Both the position numbers and the translations under genes were made by a program. From positions 2,480,001-2,544,000 of the forward strand of contig NC_009659.1 in NCBI RefSeq assembly GCF_000013625.1: a stretch of 64,000 nucleotides of DNA, in the 5' to 3' direction. The notes beneath the pieces are model-generated. The model saw nothing but the letters and a program-made list of their open reading frames with translations. It was not told the origin of the DNA and ran no database searches. Origin of the DNA: Janthinobacterium sp. Marseille. Its GTDB lineage: Bacteria; Pseudomonadota; Gammaproteobacteria; Burkholderiales; Burkholderiaceae_D. Each line of letters opens with the position of its first letter. Position 1 is the first letter of the stretch. This document shows, one piece after another, positions 40,385 through 50,421 of the stretch.

Positions 40385-41281
40385 CTACATCCCGTCCTGG
40401 CATAACTTCAAAGCCTCATCCCACTCAGGCAAGCCGCAAAATGTCTGCATAAAACGTTCACAAGACAAGCTGGAATTGGCCGGACGCCTGGCAGGCAATG
40501 GATAGTCTTGCGTTGAAATTGGGGTAAGCCGCGGCTTTTTGGAAATCGACGGATGCGCCAGGATGGCTTGCGTCAAACCATGCCAACTGGTGCGCCCTTG
40601 CGCACTCAGGTGATACAGGCCGCCACGATTCAACCAGACATCCTGATCCAGCCCGGCATCCTTTTGCGTCCCGGAATACCGCTGCATTTGTATCAATGCG
40701 TGCGCGGTCGCTTCCGCTATCGTGCGACACCAGGTCGGCGCACCAAACTGATCAGCCACAATACGCAACTCATCGCGCTCTTGCGCCAGGCGACGCACTG
40801 TCAGCAGGAAGTTCTTGCCACGCGCGCCGTAGACCCAGCTGGTACGCAAAATCAGGTGCGGGATACCCGCTGCCTGTACCGCCTGCTCGCCTGCCAGCTT
40901 GCTACGGCCGTAAACACTTTGCGGATTCGGCACGTCGTCTTCCGTGTAACTTCCGGTCTGATCGCCGTCAAACACATAATCAGTCGAATAATGGATCATG
41001 CCGGCGCCGAGCTTCTTCGCTTCCTGCGCAATGACTTCCGGCGCTTGCGCATTGATACGCATCGCCAGTTCAACCTCGCGCTCCGCCAAATCCACTGCGG
41101 TATAAGCGGCAGGATTGACAATCAGTTGTGGTTTTACTTCGCGTATGACACTACGTACCTGATCCAGGTCGGACAAATCCATTTGCGCACGATCCAGCGC
41201 GACTACCTGCCCCAAACCCTGCAGCGTGCGCTCCAGCTCGTAGCCGACTTGCCCGTTGCGTCCTGTCAGCAGGATCTTCAA
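40385..41281 (-). CDS. rfbD: dTDP-4-dehydrorhamnose reductase
   Basis: RfbD (RmlD) carries out the last step to dTDP-L-rhamnose. The protein has the GRNGQVGYELERT nucleotide loop, the YSTDYVFDG segment and the YGRSKLAGEQ catalytic Tyr-Lys motif. Its TTG start overlaps the rfbC stop. At 298 residues it is of normal size. It is the last gene of the leftward polysaccharide locus and ends just before a strong terminator. Confidence 0.95.
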   Translation of the reverse strand: MKILLTGRNGQVGYELERTLQGLGQVVALDRAQMDLSDLDQVRSVIREVKPQLIVNPAAYTAVDLAEREVELAMRINAQAPEVIAQEAKKLGAGMIHYSTDYVFDGDQTGSYTEDDVPNPQSVYGRSKLAGEQAVQAAGIPHLILRTSWVYGARGKNFLLTVRRLAQERDELRIVADQFGAPTWCRTIAEATAHALIQMQRYSGTQKDAGLDQDVWLNRGGLYHLSAQGRTSWHGLTQAILAHPSISKKPRLTPISTQDYPLPARRPANSSLSCERFMQTFCGLPEWDEALKLCQDGM

Positions 41282-41823
41282 GCAAACACCTCGGCATCCG
41301 CCAGACGCGTTCCCTGTTGGTCCTTGGCCGACAAAATTGGCACGCCATTTATAGGCCAGTCGATACCGATCGCGGGATCATCCCAGGCGATGCAGCGTTC
41401 ATGTTCGGGAGCCCAGTAATCTGTGGTCTTGTACAGGAATTCCGCGGTATCGCTGGTGACGACAAAGCCGTGCGCAAATCCCTCAGGTATCCACATCTGG
41501 CGTTGGTTTTCGGCGGAGAGGACTGCACCTGCCCACTGGCCGAAGGTGGGGGAGCTTTTGCGGATGTCAACTGCGACGTCAAAGACTTCGCCAGATACTA
41601 CACGCACCAGTTTGCCCTGCGGCTGCTGTATCTGGTAATGCAAACCGCGTAGTACACCACGCAATGACCTGGAATGGTTGTCTTGAACAAATTTGACTGT
41701 TTTACCTGTGACTTCAGCAAAACGTCTTTCGTTAAAACTTTCGAAAAAAAATCCCCTGTCATCGCCCAGGACATTCGGCTCAAGCAATAAGATATCCGGG
41801 ATTTTTGTTTGAACCAGTTTCAT
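41278..41823 (-). CDS. rfbC: dTDP-4-dehydrorhamnose 3,5-epimerase
   Basis: RfbC (RmlC) inverts two centres of the 4-keto sugar before RfbD reduction. The cupin-fold protein has DDRGFFFESFNE, the catalytic His in RGLHYQ, KLVRVVSGEVFDVAVDIR, and PEGFAHGF. I start at ATG 41823, matching the usual N-terminus; a GTG two codons upstream overlaps the rfbA stop. The overlap means coupled translation with rfbA. Confidence 0.95.
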   Translation of the reverse strand: MKLVQTKIPDILLLEPNVLGDDRGFFFESFNERRFAEVTGKTVKFVQDNHSRSLRGVLRGLHYQIQQPQGKLVRVVSGEVFDVAVDIRKSSPTFGQWAGAVLSAENQRQMWIPEGFAHGFVVTSDTAEFLYKTTDYWAPEHERCIAWDDPAIGIDWPINGVPILSAKDQQGTRLADAEVFA

Positions 41824-41825
41824 TT

Positions 41826-42728
41826 TCACAGGACTTTGTCGTCAAGGATGCGCAGCAAGTACTTGCCATAAGCTGTTTGTTTAAATGGCTCGGCCAATCG
41901 TTCCATCTGGGCCGCATCAATATAACCTTTACGGAAAGCGATTTCCTCCGGACAGGCAATTTTTAGTCCCTGCCGATGTTCAATCGTGGCAATGAATTGT
42001 CCGGCTTCCAGCAAGGACTCATGTGTTCCGGTATCCAGCCAGGCCATGCCGCGCCCCATTAATTCGACGTTCAATTCCCCTCGCGCCAGATAGGCACGAT
42101 TTACATCTGTGATTTCGAGTTCGCCACGTCCTGATGGCTGTATCGAAGCGGCAATATCGCATACCTGATTATCGTAGAAATACAGGCCAGTCACCGCATA
42201 GTTTGATTTTGGTACCAACGGTTTTTCTTCGATGCTGACCGCTTGGTGTTTGTCATCAAACTCGACCACGCCATAGCGCTCCGGATCCTGTACATGATAA
42301 GCAAATACAGTTGAGCCATGGATGCGCGCCGACGCCTGCATGAGTTGCTGGTCAAAAGCATGGCCGTAGTACAGGTTGTCGCCCAAAATCAGGGCTGAAG
42401 GATCATTCCCGATGAAATGACGGCCGATGATGAAAGCCTGTGCCAGCCCTTCTGGCGCTGGCTGCACCGCGTACGACAAATTAATACCCCATTGGCTGCC
42501 ATCCTTTAACAGCTGCTGGAAACGTGGCGTGTCTTGCGGGGTAGAAATAAGCAAAATGTCACGTATACCGGCCAGCATCAGGGTCGTCAGCGGATAATAA
42601 ATCATCGGCTTATCGTAGACCGGCAACAGTTGTTTTGATATCGCCACGGTGGCCGGGTACAGGCGTGCACCGGAACCTCCGGCGAGGATAATCCCCTTGC
42701 GGCTGGCTTGATCCATAGTTAGCGACAT
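41826..42728 (-). CDS. rfbA: Glucose-1-phosphate thymidylyltransferase
   Basis: RfbA (RmlA) makes dTDP-glucose from dTTP and glucose-1-phosphate. The nucleotide-binding [14 protein letters not shown] is near the N-terminus, with [15 protein letters not shown] and LGDNLYYG further on. The start is uncertain between the ATG at 42728 and one at 42716; neither has a strong site. It lies about 100 bp after rfbB on the same strand. Confidence 0.95.
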   Translation of the reverse strand: MSLTMDQASRKGIILAGGSGARLYPATVAISKQLLPVYDKPMIYYPLTTLMLAGIRDILLISTPQDTPRFQQLLKDGSQWGINLSYAVQPAPEGLAQAFIIGRHFIGNDPSALILGDNLYYGHAFDQQLMQASARIHGSTVFAYHVQDPERYGVVEFDDKHQAVSIEEKPLVPKSNYAVTGLYFYDNQVCDIAASIQPSGRGELEITDVNRAYLARGELNVELMGRGMAWLDTGTHESLLEAGQFIATIEHRQGLKIACPEEIAFRKGYIDAAQMERLAEPFKQTAYGKYLLRILDDKVL

Positions 42729-42825
42729 CAAAGCACCATCACTAATCTGCTGCTGGCTTTAGCCGCGGCCCAATGCATTTCATGTGCAAGCGGTTTGTCT
42801 TGCTTCACAAGCATGTACTTTGTCT

Positions 42826-43824
42826 TCATGCATGGGTATCCAGATACCACTGCACCGTTTTCCGAAGACCGGTGTCGAAGGCCTCGACCGGCTTCCAGCC
42901 AAGCTCACGCTCGATCTTGCCGGTATCAATGGCGTAACGGCGATCGTGCCCAGGTCGGTCCGTCACGTACACCACCTGTTGTCTATAGCTTTTGCCGGAA
43001 GCGAGTGGTTTCAACTCATCCAATATGTCGCATAAGGTATAAACCACGTCGAGATTGGTTTTTTGGTTTTGAGCGCCAATGTTATATGTTTCGCCAGGCA
43101 CGCCTTTCGCCAAAACCAGGCGCAGTGCGATGCAATGATCGCCGACATAGAGCCAGTCGCGTATCTGCCGCCCGTCACCGTAGATCGGCAATGCCTTGCC
43201 CGCCAGCGCATTTGCAATCACCAACGGAATTAATTTTTCCGGGAAATGATAAGGACCGTAATTGTTGGAACAATTGGTTGTCAGTGTCGGCAAGCCGTAG
43301 GTATGGAAATAAGCACGCACCAGATGATCCGATGCTGCTTTGGAGGCCGAATAAGGACTGTTGGGCGCATAGGCGGTCGTTTCGGAAAATGGCGCATCTC
43401 CCGCCTCAAGCGAACCATACGCCTCGTCGGTAGAAACATGCAGGAAACGGAATTGCAGCTTGTCCTCTGCTCCTAAACCCGTCCAATACGCTCGCGCCGC
43501 CTCCAGCAGGCTGAATGTACCGTTGATATTCGTGCGTATGAATTCCGCCGGCCCCTGGATGGAGCGGTCCACATGACTTTCTGCTGCACAATGAATAATT
43601 GCTGAGGGTTTATGCTTCAGCAGCAATGACAACATCAGGTCGTGGTCACATACATCCGCATGGATAAAAGTATGACGAACATCAGTCATTACTGTATCTA
43701 AATTGCCCAGATTGCCAGCATAAGTTAGCTTATCGACATTTAAGATCGCTTCGCTGGAACGAAGCAGCCATTCGCGCACAAAATTTGAACCGATGAAACC
43801 GGCTCCACCAGTTACTAAAATCAT
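42826..43824 (-). CDS. rfbB: dTDP-glucose 4,6-dehydratase
   Basis: RfbB (RmlB) converts dTDP-glucose to the 4-keto-6-deoxy sugar, the first committed step to dTDP-L-rhamnose. The protein has [11 protein letters not shown] at the N-terminus, STDEAYG with the Asp-Glu acid-base pair, and the Tyr-Lys of [10 protein letters not shown]. The length is slightly short of the typical 350-360 but the core is complete. It is transcribed first of the four rfb genes here. Confidence 0.95.
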   Translation of the reverse strand: MILVTGGAGFIGSNFVREWLLRSSEAILNVDKLTYAGNLGNLDTVMTDVRHTFIHADVCDHDLMLSLLLKHKPSAIIHCAAESHVDRSIQGPAEFIRTNINGTFSLLEAARAYWTGLGAEDKLQFRFLHVSTDEAYGSLEAGDAPFSETTAYAPNSPYSASKAASDHLVRAYFHTYGLPTLTTNCSNNYGPYHFPEKLIPLVIANALAGKALPIYGDGRQIRDWLYVGDHCIALRLVLAKGVPGETYNIGAQNQKTNLDVVYTLCDILDELKPLASGKSYRQQVVYVTDRPGHDRRYAIDTGKIERELGWKPVEAFDTGLRKTVQWYLDTHA

Positions 43825-43873
43825 GCGTCTACCCTATAGGCAATAAGTACTTTAGAAAAATCTCTGGCGGAAT

Positions 43874-45853
43874 TTACTTCAGGACTTGCTTCAAGTCGGG
43901 CTTAGGGGTTTTGAGTGGCAGACTGACACCAGCAACCGAGTTGCCGACCACGTCCGCAAATTTAGTGTTCTCTTGCCAAAGAAAATCTTCAATTCCGCAT
44001 TGAGGCGCATATTCGACAACTGCTTGAAGCAACAAAGCACGGACTTTTTCATAATCGAATCGGTCGCATGCGCTTTCCAACTCCAGCAATAGTTTTTGCA
44101 AATCTGCCCAAGGAATTTCTGTCTCCTGCGCCCGCATGATCAAAGGATGTTGAGTACCTTCGACATTTGAACCAATCAGCAATTCTTCGTAAAGTTTTTC
44201 ACCCGGTCTTAAGCCGACATGCTGAATCTCGATAGTATCGCTCGAGTCGCTGTCACCTTGGACTTCAAAACCACTTAAGTGAACCATGCGCGTTGCCAGA
44301 TCCAGTATCTTGACCGGCTCTCCCATATCCAGCACGAAAACATCGCCACCTTCGCCCATCGCACCGGCCTGCAGCACAAGTTGTGCGGCCTCGGGAATAG
44401 TCATGAAGTAACGTGTAATTTCGGGATGGGTCAGAGTGATCGGGCCACCCGACATGATCTGTTTGCGAAAGAGGGGCACAACCGAACCGGATGAGCCCAA
44501 GACATTGCCAAAACGTACCATGCAAAATCGCGTTCCATCCTGATTCCGTGAGAAAGCCTGCAGTATCAATTCCGCCAGCCGCTTGGTTGCGCCCATGACA
44601 TTGGTGGGACGCACTGCCTTGTCGGTAGAAATCAATACAAAACAGCCGACCCCAGCGGCAACTGCTGCCCGTGCCAGGCACAAGGTTCCCAGCGCGTTAT
44701 TACGTATCCCCTGAATCGGATTATGCTCAACCAAAGGAACGTGCTTATAGGCTGCCGCGTGATAAATAGTATCTACAGAATATGTCCGCAGAATACGCTC
44801 ACACTTTTCCGATTCCAGTACCGAGCCGAGGAAAGGCAAGACATGGACGTCCACATTCTGTGTTCTTTTTACTTCCTGCAGTTCCTGCTCAATCGAATAA
44901 AGCGCAAATTCCGACATGTCCAACAGCAACAAGCGCTTTGGCGCCAGACGAATAATCTGCCTGCACAACTCCGAACCGATCGACCCGCCGGCACCGGTCA
45001 CCATCACTGTTCGTCCGGTAATACAAGTAGACAGCAGGCGCATATCGGGTTCTACCGCATCCCGCCCAAGCAAATCCTCAATTTCAATATCACGAATATC
45101 TTGAACGCGCAGTTCGCCATTAACCAGACTGGCAATGGGAGGGGTTACCTTGATTTTGACCTTGAGAGGCTCAAGCTGCTCCAGAATCAGTTTCTGCTGC
45201 GCCTTGCGCAAGGAAGGCATTGCCAGCAATACTTCCTTGATCTGTTTTTCCGCGACCAAACGCGGCAACTCACTGGAAGGCCACACCTTGACACCGGCTA
45301 TGGTCGCGCCGTGCAACTCTTTCTTATCGTCGATTAAGGCGACAGGCAGATATTCATGTCCTGCTCGCAATGCGCTGGCCAGTTGCATACCGGAATGCCC
45401 GGCACCATAAATGGCAACACGTACGGCGCTACCACCTCTGTCATCGGCCCTAAGCAAATACCCGCGCGCCAGGAAACGACTCGCAACCACATACAAAATG
45501 GCACTTACCCAATAGATGCCAAACACCCCGCGTGATAAAGGTGCGGTATGTGCAAAAGTGGCAAGAGCAGCCATACAGATAACCGATAAGGACACCCCTA
45601 ATACAACGACATATACAATTTTTTGATCGATGAATCGAATCACTGCCCGGTACAAACCAAGCCGCAGGAATATAGGAATGGAAATAAGCGGTGCAGCGAC
45701 AATCATCCAAAAATACATCTCAAACAATTGCGGCGTGCTGCTGTCATAGCGCAACAAGACTGCCAGGTAAAAAGTCAACGGCAATAGAACCAGATCAGCG
45801 GTAGCCGCTATCAGCTGTTTCTGAAACCGTGGTAATTCAAGAAATGATTTCAT
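43874..45853 (-). CDS. WbpM-like membrane UDP-sugar 4,6-dehydratase
   Basis: Residues 1-130 contain four transmembrane helices, and a CoA-binding-like domain with GAGHSGMQLA follows. The catalytic domain (from about residue 280) has VTGAGGSIGSELC and STDKAVRPTNVMGATK, where Met replaces the usual Tyr of the Tyr-Lys pair, a mark of the WbpM/FlaA1 group. Such enzymes turn UDP-GlcNAc into its 4-keto-6-deoxy form. The WbpV-like reductase gene lies two genes upstream in the transcript, so the product is probably UDP-D-QuiNAc or UDP-D-FucNAc. Confidence 0.9.
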   Translation of the reverse strand: MKSFLELPRFQKQLIAATADLVLLPLTFYLAVLLRYDSSTPQLFEMYFWMIVAAPLISIPIFLRLGLYRAVIRFIDQKIVYVVVLGVSLSVICMAALATFAHTAPLSRGVFGIYWVSAILYVVASRFLARGYLLRADDRGGSAVRVAIYGAGHSGMQLASALRAGHEYLPVALIDDKKELHGATIAGVKVWPSSELPRLVAEKQIKEVLLAMPSLRKAQQKLILEQLEPLKVKIKVTPPIASLVNGELRVQDIRDIEIEDLLGRDAVEPDMRLLSTCITGRTVMVTGAGGSIGSELCRQIIRLAPKRLLLLDMSEFALYSIEQELQEVKRTQNVDVHVLPFLGSVLESEKCERILRTYSVDTIYHAAAYKHVPLVEHNPIQGIRNNALGTLCLARAAVAAGVGCFVLISTDKAVRPTNVMGATKRLAELILQAFSRNQDGTRFCMVRFGNVLGSSGSVVPLFRKQIMSGGPITLTHPEITRYFMTIPEAAQLVLQAGAMGEGGDVFVLDMGEPVKILDLATRMVHLSGFEVQGDSDSSDTIEIQHVGLRPGEKLYEELLIGSNVEGTQHPLIMRAQETEIPWADLQKLLLELESACDRFDYEKVRALLLQAVVEYAPQCGIEDFLWQENTKFADVVGNSVAGVSLPLKTPKPDLKQVLK

Positions 45854-45859
45854 CTGAGT

Positions 45860-46420
45860 TCAGTGGGTAATACCGTCTTTTTTTAATACTTTTTGGAATG
45901 TCAGAACCAGGATTTTTATATCAAACCAGAATGACTGGAGTTTCAGATATTCAACATCAAGTGCAACCTTTTCAGGTATCGGCAATTCATCGCGGCCATT
46001 GATTTGTGCCCAGCCAGTCAATCCGGGCTTGATATTGTCTACGCCGAAGCGTGTGCGCAAAGCAACCAGATCATCCTGATTGAACAAGGCCGGGCGCGGA
46101 CCGACAAAACTCATGTCGCCTTTGAGGATACTCCATAACTGCGGAAGTTCATCCAGACTGGACTTGCGCAAAAATGATCCTATAGGCGTCAGGAACTGTT
46201 GCGGATCAGTCAACAAATGTGTCGCCACTGCTGGCGTATCGACCTGCATGGTTCTGAACTTGGGCATTTTAAAGATTTTATTATGCTTCCCGACCCTGTC
46301 AGACCAATAAACCGCAGGCCCTTTTGATGTAATTTTAACAACAAATGCAATAAACGCAATAGGCAGCAGCAATATGATCGCTGCCAGCAAGGCCAAACCC
46401 AAATCGAATATTCTTTTCAT
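45860..46420 (-). CDS. Initiating sugar-phosphate transferase (small PGT type)
   Basis: This monotopic phosphoglycosyltransferase transfers a sugar-1-phosphate to undecaprenyl phosphate to begin the repeat unit. It has one N-terminal hydrophobic helix, PKFRTMQVDT, the SLDELPQLW catalytic Asp-Glu motif and SFVGPRPAL. At 186 residues it is the minimal form without extra membrane helices, like PglC. Its neighbours suggest QuiNAc or FucNAc as the first sugar. Confidence 0.92.
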   Translation of the reverse strand: MKRIFDLGLALLAAIILLLPIAFIAFVVKITSKGPAVYWSDRVGKHNKIFKMPKFRTMQVDTPAVATHLLTDPQQFLTPIGSFLRKSSLDELPQLWSILKGDMSFVGPRPALFNQDDLVALRTRFGVDNIKPGLTGWAQINGRDELPIPEKVALDVEYLKLQSFWFDIKILVLTFQKVLKKDGITH

Positions 46421-46428
46421 AACAGCAG

Positions 46429-47367
46429 CTAGGATTGCGCCAAATAGGCAGTCACAGTTCTTTTAAGTGCCACGTCCATACTCACGGGCGGATGCCATTG
46501 TAAGGTTGTTTTCGTATGTTTTATATCAACTTGCAATGAACCCAACAGACGATTCGCGACAGCCGACTTACCCAACAAGGCCGCCGCCCCACTCAACAAT
46601 GCTGCCGGCACAGGCAGGAGCATGCTTTTTTTCTCCATGGCGGTGGCCAGCATGCGCAGCAATTGCGATACGCTCACGTCATGGTCATCCGACACCATAA
46701 AGACTTGACCAACAGCGGCCGGATGGTGAGTGCACAGAATCAGCAAATCATGCAGATTGTCCACTGCTACCATGCTTCTGCGATTGTTAATCGCGCCCAA
46801 TGGCAAAGGTAATCCCATTTTGACCAACTGCATTAAACGTTGAAAGTTTGCACGTACGCCCGGCCCATAAATCAAAGGCGGCCGCACTATCACCACTTCC
46901 AGGCCTGTTTCCTGCGCCAATTCTTTAAGTGCAATTTCTGCTTCCAGCTTGGATATGCCATAAGGATCTGTTGGGGCCGGCTCGTCAAATGCCGTGTAGG
47001 GGTGCTCACCCGTTTCCTCGCCATTGACCTTGATGCTACTGACAAAGACAAAGCGCTTAACACCTGCCGCGATTGCCTGACGTGCCAAATTCAGGGTGGC
47101 GTCAACATTCACGGCACGAAACGCTGCCAGCGGATCGCTTGAGGTGTCATTCATTACATGCACCCGCGCGGCTAAATGAATCACCGCGTCGCAGCCGTGC
47201 AACGCCATTCCCCAGTCGGTATTAGCATTCAAATCACCAATAGCGACTTCATCGTCACAACTTTTCTTCCGTACTGCCGGGACAAAAGGAATACCACGCG
47301 CACGCAATGCTGCACAAAGACTGCGACCGACAAAGCCATTGGCGCCTGTAACAAGGATTTGATTCAT
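46429..47367 (-). CDS. WbpV-like NAD-dependent UDP-sugar reductase/epimerase
   Basis: A short-chain dehydrogenase with the GANGFVGRSLCAAL nucleotide loop, VFVSSIKVNGEET and the catalytic YGISKLEAE. It resembles WbpV-type 4-reductases that complete UDP-D-QuiNAc after a WbpM dehydratase. I start at ATG 47367 (MNQILVTG). It lies between the sugar-phosphate transferase gene and the WecB-like gene. The alternative is a 4-epimerase; sequence alone does not decide. Confidence 0.82.
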   Translation of the reverse strand: MNQILVTGANGFVGRSLCAALRARGIPFVPAVRKKSCDDEVAIGDLNANTDWGMALHGCDAVIHLAARVHVMNDTSSDPLAAFRAVNVDATLNLARQAIAAGVKRFVFVSSIKVNGEETGEHPYTAFDEPAPTDPYGISKLEAEIALKELAQETGLEVVIVRPPLIYGPGVRANFQRLMQLVKMGLPLPLGAINNRRSMVAVDNLHDLLILCTHHPAAVGQVFMVSDDHDVSVSQLLRMLATAMEKKSMLLPVPAALLSGAAALLGKSAVANRLLGSLQVDIKHTKTTLQWHPPVSMDVALKRTVTAYLAQS

Positions 47368-47421
47368 GGCTTTATCGCGCAAATGAAAAAGAGTGAGATG
47401 CAAGGCTGGCGCCTAGCACAA

Positions 47422-48546
47422 CTACTTGGACCAGACCACGCGATTGATGTAATCGATATAACTGGCAACGACTCTTAACACCTGTTTCGACACATAAGGA
47501 TTTTCATAGTCGGCAACGGGCAAGACCGGCGCCGGATCGGAAGTATATTGCGAAGTCACGATATCGATCGCTTCCATCACCCGTTCCGCCTTCAAGCCAG
47601 ACATGATCAACGTTCCAACGTCCATCCCTTCCGGACGTTCATGGGCATTACGCAGCGTAATCGAGCACAAATTCAGCAAGGAAGTCTCTTCGGTAATTGT
47701 CCCGCTATCGGACAATACGCAAAAAGCCTCCATCTGCAATTTAATATAATCAATAAAGCCAAACGGCTTGGAGAGAATGATCCTCTCATCCAGTGGCCCA
47801 TGACCTAACGCTTCCAGACGCTTGAAGGTACGAGGATGGGTTGAAACCAATACCGGATAACCATAACGCTTCACCAAAGCATCGAGCGTTTCCAGCAAAT
47901 CCCGCAAGGCTTCGGGTGAATCAACGTTCTCCTCACGGTGCGCACTGACGAGAAAATACTTGCGCGACTCCAGCGACAAACGTGACACGACGTCGGACAA
48001 CGCGATCTTGGGACGATAAAAATCAAGTACTTCACGCATATGCGATCCGGTCTTAATAATCGTCTCTGGCTTAATACCCTCTGCCAGCAAATAGCGGCGC
48101 GCATGCTCGGTCAGCACCATATTGATATCCGACAGATGATCCAATACCTTGCGATTCAACTCTTCCGGAACGCGCTGATCAAAGCAGCGATTGCCGGCTT
48201 CCATATGGAACACCGGTATCTTGCGGCGCTTGGCCGGGATGATCGCCAGACAGGAGTTAGTGTCACCATAAAGCAGTACTGCATCCGGTTTTTCGATTTC
48301 AAAAACCTCATCTGCCTTCATGATGACTTGCGCTATTGTCTGTGCCGCATTGCTGCCTGCCGCATCCAAAAAATAATCCGGCTTACGAATCTCCAGATCA
48401 TCAAAAAAAACCTGATTCAATTCGTAATCGTAATTCTGACCGGTATGTACCAGTATGTGCTGGGTATGCTTTTCCAGCTCAGCAATCACGCGGCTCATCT
48501 TGATTAACTCGGGACGCGTCCCGACGATCGTCATGACCTTACGCAT
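47422..48546 (-). CDS. Non-hydrolysing UDP-HexNAc 2-epimerase (WbjD/WbvD-like)
   Basis: The 374-residue enzyme has the GTRPELIKMS N-terminus, HTGQNYDYEL, HMEAGNRCF with essential acidic residue, and SDSGTITEETS, typical of the WecB fold. It overlaps by 8 bp the UDP-GlcNAc 4,6-dehydratase/5-epimerase gene upstream. This trio makes UDP-L-FucNAc in P. aeruginosa O11 and S. aureus CP5/8, or UDP-L-QuiNAc in strains with an RmlD-like reductase. It is thus unlikely to be a plain WecB for ManNAc. Confidence 0.88.
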   Translation of the reverse strand: MRKVMTIVGTRPELIKMSRVIAELEKHTQHILVHTGQNYDYELNQVFFDDLEIRKPDYFLDAAGSNAAQTIAQVIMKADEVFEIEKPDAVLLYGDTNSCLAIIPAKRRKIPVFHMEAGNRCFDQRVPEELNRKVLDHLSDINMVLTEHARRYLLAEGIKPETIIKTGSHMREVLDFYRPKIALSDVVSRLSLESRKYFLVSAHREENVDSPEALRDLLETLDALVKRYGYPVLVSTHPRTFKRLEALGHGPLDERIILSKPFGFIDYIKLQMEAFCVLSDSGTITEETSLLNLCSITLRNAHERPEGMDVGTLIMSGLKAERVMEAIDIVTSQYTSDPAPVLPVADYENPYVSKQVLRVVASYIDYINRVVWSK

Positions 48547-49549
48547 TTAAGGCCTCGCGTACTTCCATCAGATTTAATAAGAGCTGCTTGATCTGCTCGA
48601 CATTCAAACGCTCGGTATTGTGCGAGGTGTAATCATCCAGTTCAGAGATATGGGATTCGCCTTCAACAAAATATTTGCTGTAATTCAAATCGCGATTGTC
48701 AGCAGGGATGCGGTAGTAGCGCCCCATATCATCGGCCTTCGCCATTTCTTCACGTGAAATAAGAGACTCATAGAGCTTTTCCCCGTGGCGCGTTCCGATA
48801 ACCTTCACTTCATTATTGAGCTGGAATAATTCACGCAAGGCCTGAGCCAAATCAGCGACGGTAGAAGCTGGCGCTTTCTGGACAAATAAATCGCCTTGTT
48901 CTGCATGCTCAAAGGCGTGCAACACCAAATCAACCGAATCCTCCAAAGACATCAAGAATCGGGTCATATTCGGATCGGTTACCGTAATCGGCTGGCCAGA
49001 TTTCAATTGATTGATAAACAGAGGAATCACCGAGCCACGCGAAGCCATCACGTTGCCATAGCGAGTGGAACAGACTACCGGACCACCTTCAGCGATCGTA
49101 CGGGATTTGGCAATCACCAGTTTCTCCGCCATAGCTTTGGAAATACCCATCGCATTAATTGGATAGACTGCTTTATCGGTGCTCAACACCACCACTCTCT
49201 TCACCTTGGATGAGATGGCGGCATTCAAAACATTTTCAGTCCCCAGAACATTCGTCCGGACGGCTTCCATTGGATAAAATTCGCAGGACGGCACTTGCTT
49301 GAGTGCTGCGGCATGAAATACAAAGTCAACGCCCGTCATCGCTTGCGTCAGACTGTCGTAATCACGTACATCGCCGATATAAAATTTGACCTTGTTGTTG
49401 CCCAAGGCTATGCGCATATCTTCTTGTTTTTTTTCATCGCGACTGAAAATCCGGATTTCGCGGACGTCGGTATCCAAAAAACGCTTTAAGACCGTATTTC
49501 CAAAGGATCCGGTACCGCCGGTAATCATTAATACTTTGTCGTCAAACAT
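48539..49549 (-). CDS. UDP-GlcNAc 4,6-dehydratase/5-epimerase (WbjB/WbvB/FnlA-like)
   Basis: This cytoplasmic enzyme starts FDDKVLMITGGTGSFGNTV and has VVLSTDKAVYPINAMGISK, in which Met holds the place of the Tyr. These features mark the CapE/FnlA group, which dehydrates UDP-GlcNAc and inverts C5 to yield L-sugars. It has no membrane part, unlike the WbpM-like enzyme in the same locus. The next gene downstream is a WbjD/WbvD-like epimerase and the one upstream an RmlD-like reductase, completing the three-step pathway. Confidence 0.9.
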   Translation of the reverse strand: MFDDKVLMITGGTGSFGNTVLKRFLDTDVREIRIFSRDEKKQEDMRIALGNNKVKFYIGDVRDYDSLTQAMTGVDFVFHAAALKQVPSCEFYPMEAVRTNVLGTENVLNAAISSKVKRVVVLSTDKAVYPINAMGISKAMAEKLVIAKSRTIAEGGPVVCSTRYGNVMASRGSVIPLFINQLKSGQPITVTDPNMTRFLMSLEDSVDLVLHAFEHAEQGDLFVQKAPASTVADLAQALRELFQLNNEVKVIGTRHGEKLYESLISREEMAKADDMGRYYRIPADNRDLNYSKYFVEGESHISELDDYTSHNTERLNVEQIKQLLLNLMEVREALNA

Positions 49550-49556
49550 AAAGTGT

Positions 49557-50411
49557 CTATTTATAGGAATACATCGTCTGAACTAATTCACGCCAATCGG
49601 GCGCAACATAACCCGTTTCGGCTCTAAGCTTGTCCGCATTCAATGACCTGTCAATCACCAATCGGTCATCTGGCACAATGTCTATTTCTTTACCGTAGAC
49701 CTCAGCCACCAGGGAAAGCAAATCAAGTTTCGAAATAGATTGAGCCGCGACATGATACAGCCCTGAAAGCTCAGGCCTTGGAATTATTATGTCTCTGACA
49801 ATTTGTGCCAACACGACCGTTGGCAAACCAGAAAAAAACGCCTTACTGTAACCATTGCAACGTTCTTTCTGTGCCAGGAACCATTCAATCAAGCCATGAG
49901 CACTTTGTAGCTCTGCGCCAATAATCGACGTTCGCAAGGTAATCGTGTGCGGGAAATACACTTCCCCCAGGTATTTGGATTTGCCATACAAATCCGTCGC
50001 ATTAGAAACATCACTCTCAAGGTAGCCGCCCCGTGCGCCGTCAAACACGCAATCGGTACTGATATGAATCAAGCGCGCACCGCCCAATTTACAAAGGGCT
50101 GCCAAGCGATGTGGCAAAAGAGAATTAATCGGCAGTGCGACCAGCGGATCGTCCGCCTCCGCCAGCTGTTTGATCAATCCAATACAATTGATCACCACAT
50201 CCGGCTTGATTTCCGCAAACACCTTGTTGAGCGCATCTTGATTTTCAACATCACAACCTGGCACAAGCCGCTGCGCTATCTGCGGCGTAAAAAAACGCGC
50301 GACATTCGCTGAGCGCACGGTGCCAAAAACCTCACCAACATCTTTTTCATTCAAAACGCGCATCATCGCGCTGCCCAGCATGCCGCTGGCACCCAAAACC
50401 AGAATTCGCAT
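49557..50411 (-). CDS. RmlD-like UDP-sugar reductase (WbvR-like)
   Basis: The 284-residue reductase has the RILVLGASGMLGSAMMRVL loop, HISTDCVFDGARGGY and the YGKSKYLGE Tyr-Lys motif of RmlD. It lacks the C-terminal cupin of CapF/WbjC (about 370 residues). In the UDP-L-FucNAc pathway this step needs CapF; an RmlD-like protein instead is the WbvR type, which leads to UDP-L-RhaNAc and, after 2-epimerisation, UDP-L-QuiNAc. AAGGA precedes its ATG. Confidence 0.82.
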   Translation of the reverse strand: MRILVLGASGMLGSAMMRVLNEKDVGEVFGTVRSANVARFFTPQIAQRLVPGCDVENQDALNKVFAEIKPDVVINCIGLIKQLAEADDPLVALPINSLLPHRLAALCKLGGARLIHISTDCVFDGARGGYLESDVSNATDLYGKSKYLGEVYFPHTITLRTSIIGAELQSAHGLIEWFLAQKERCNGYSKAFFSGLPTVVLAQIVRDIIIPRPELSGLYHVAAQSISKLDLLSLVAEVYGKEIDIVPDDRLVIDRSLNADKLRAETGYVAPDWRELVQTMYSYK

Positions 50412-50421
50412 TAATTGTCCT

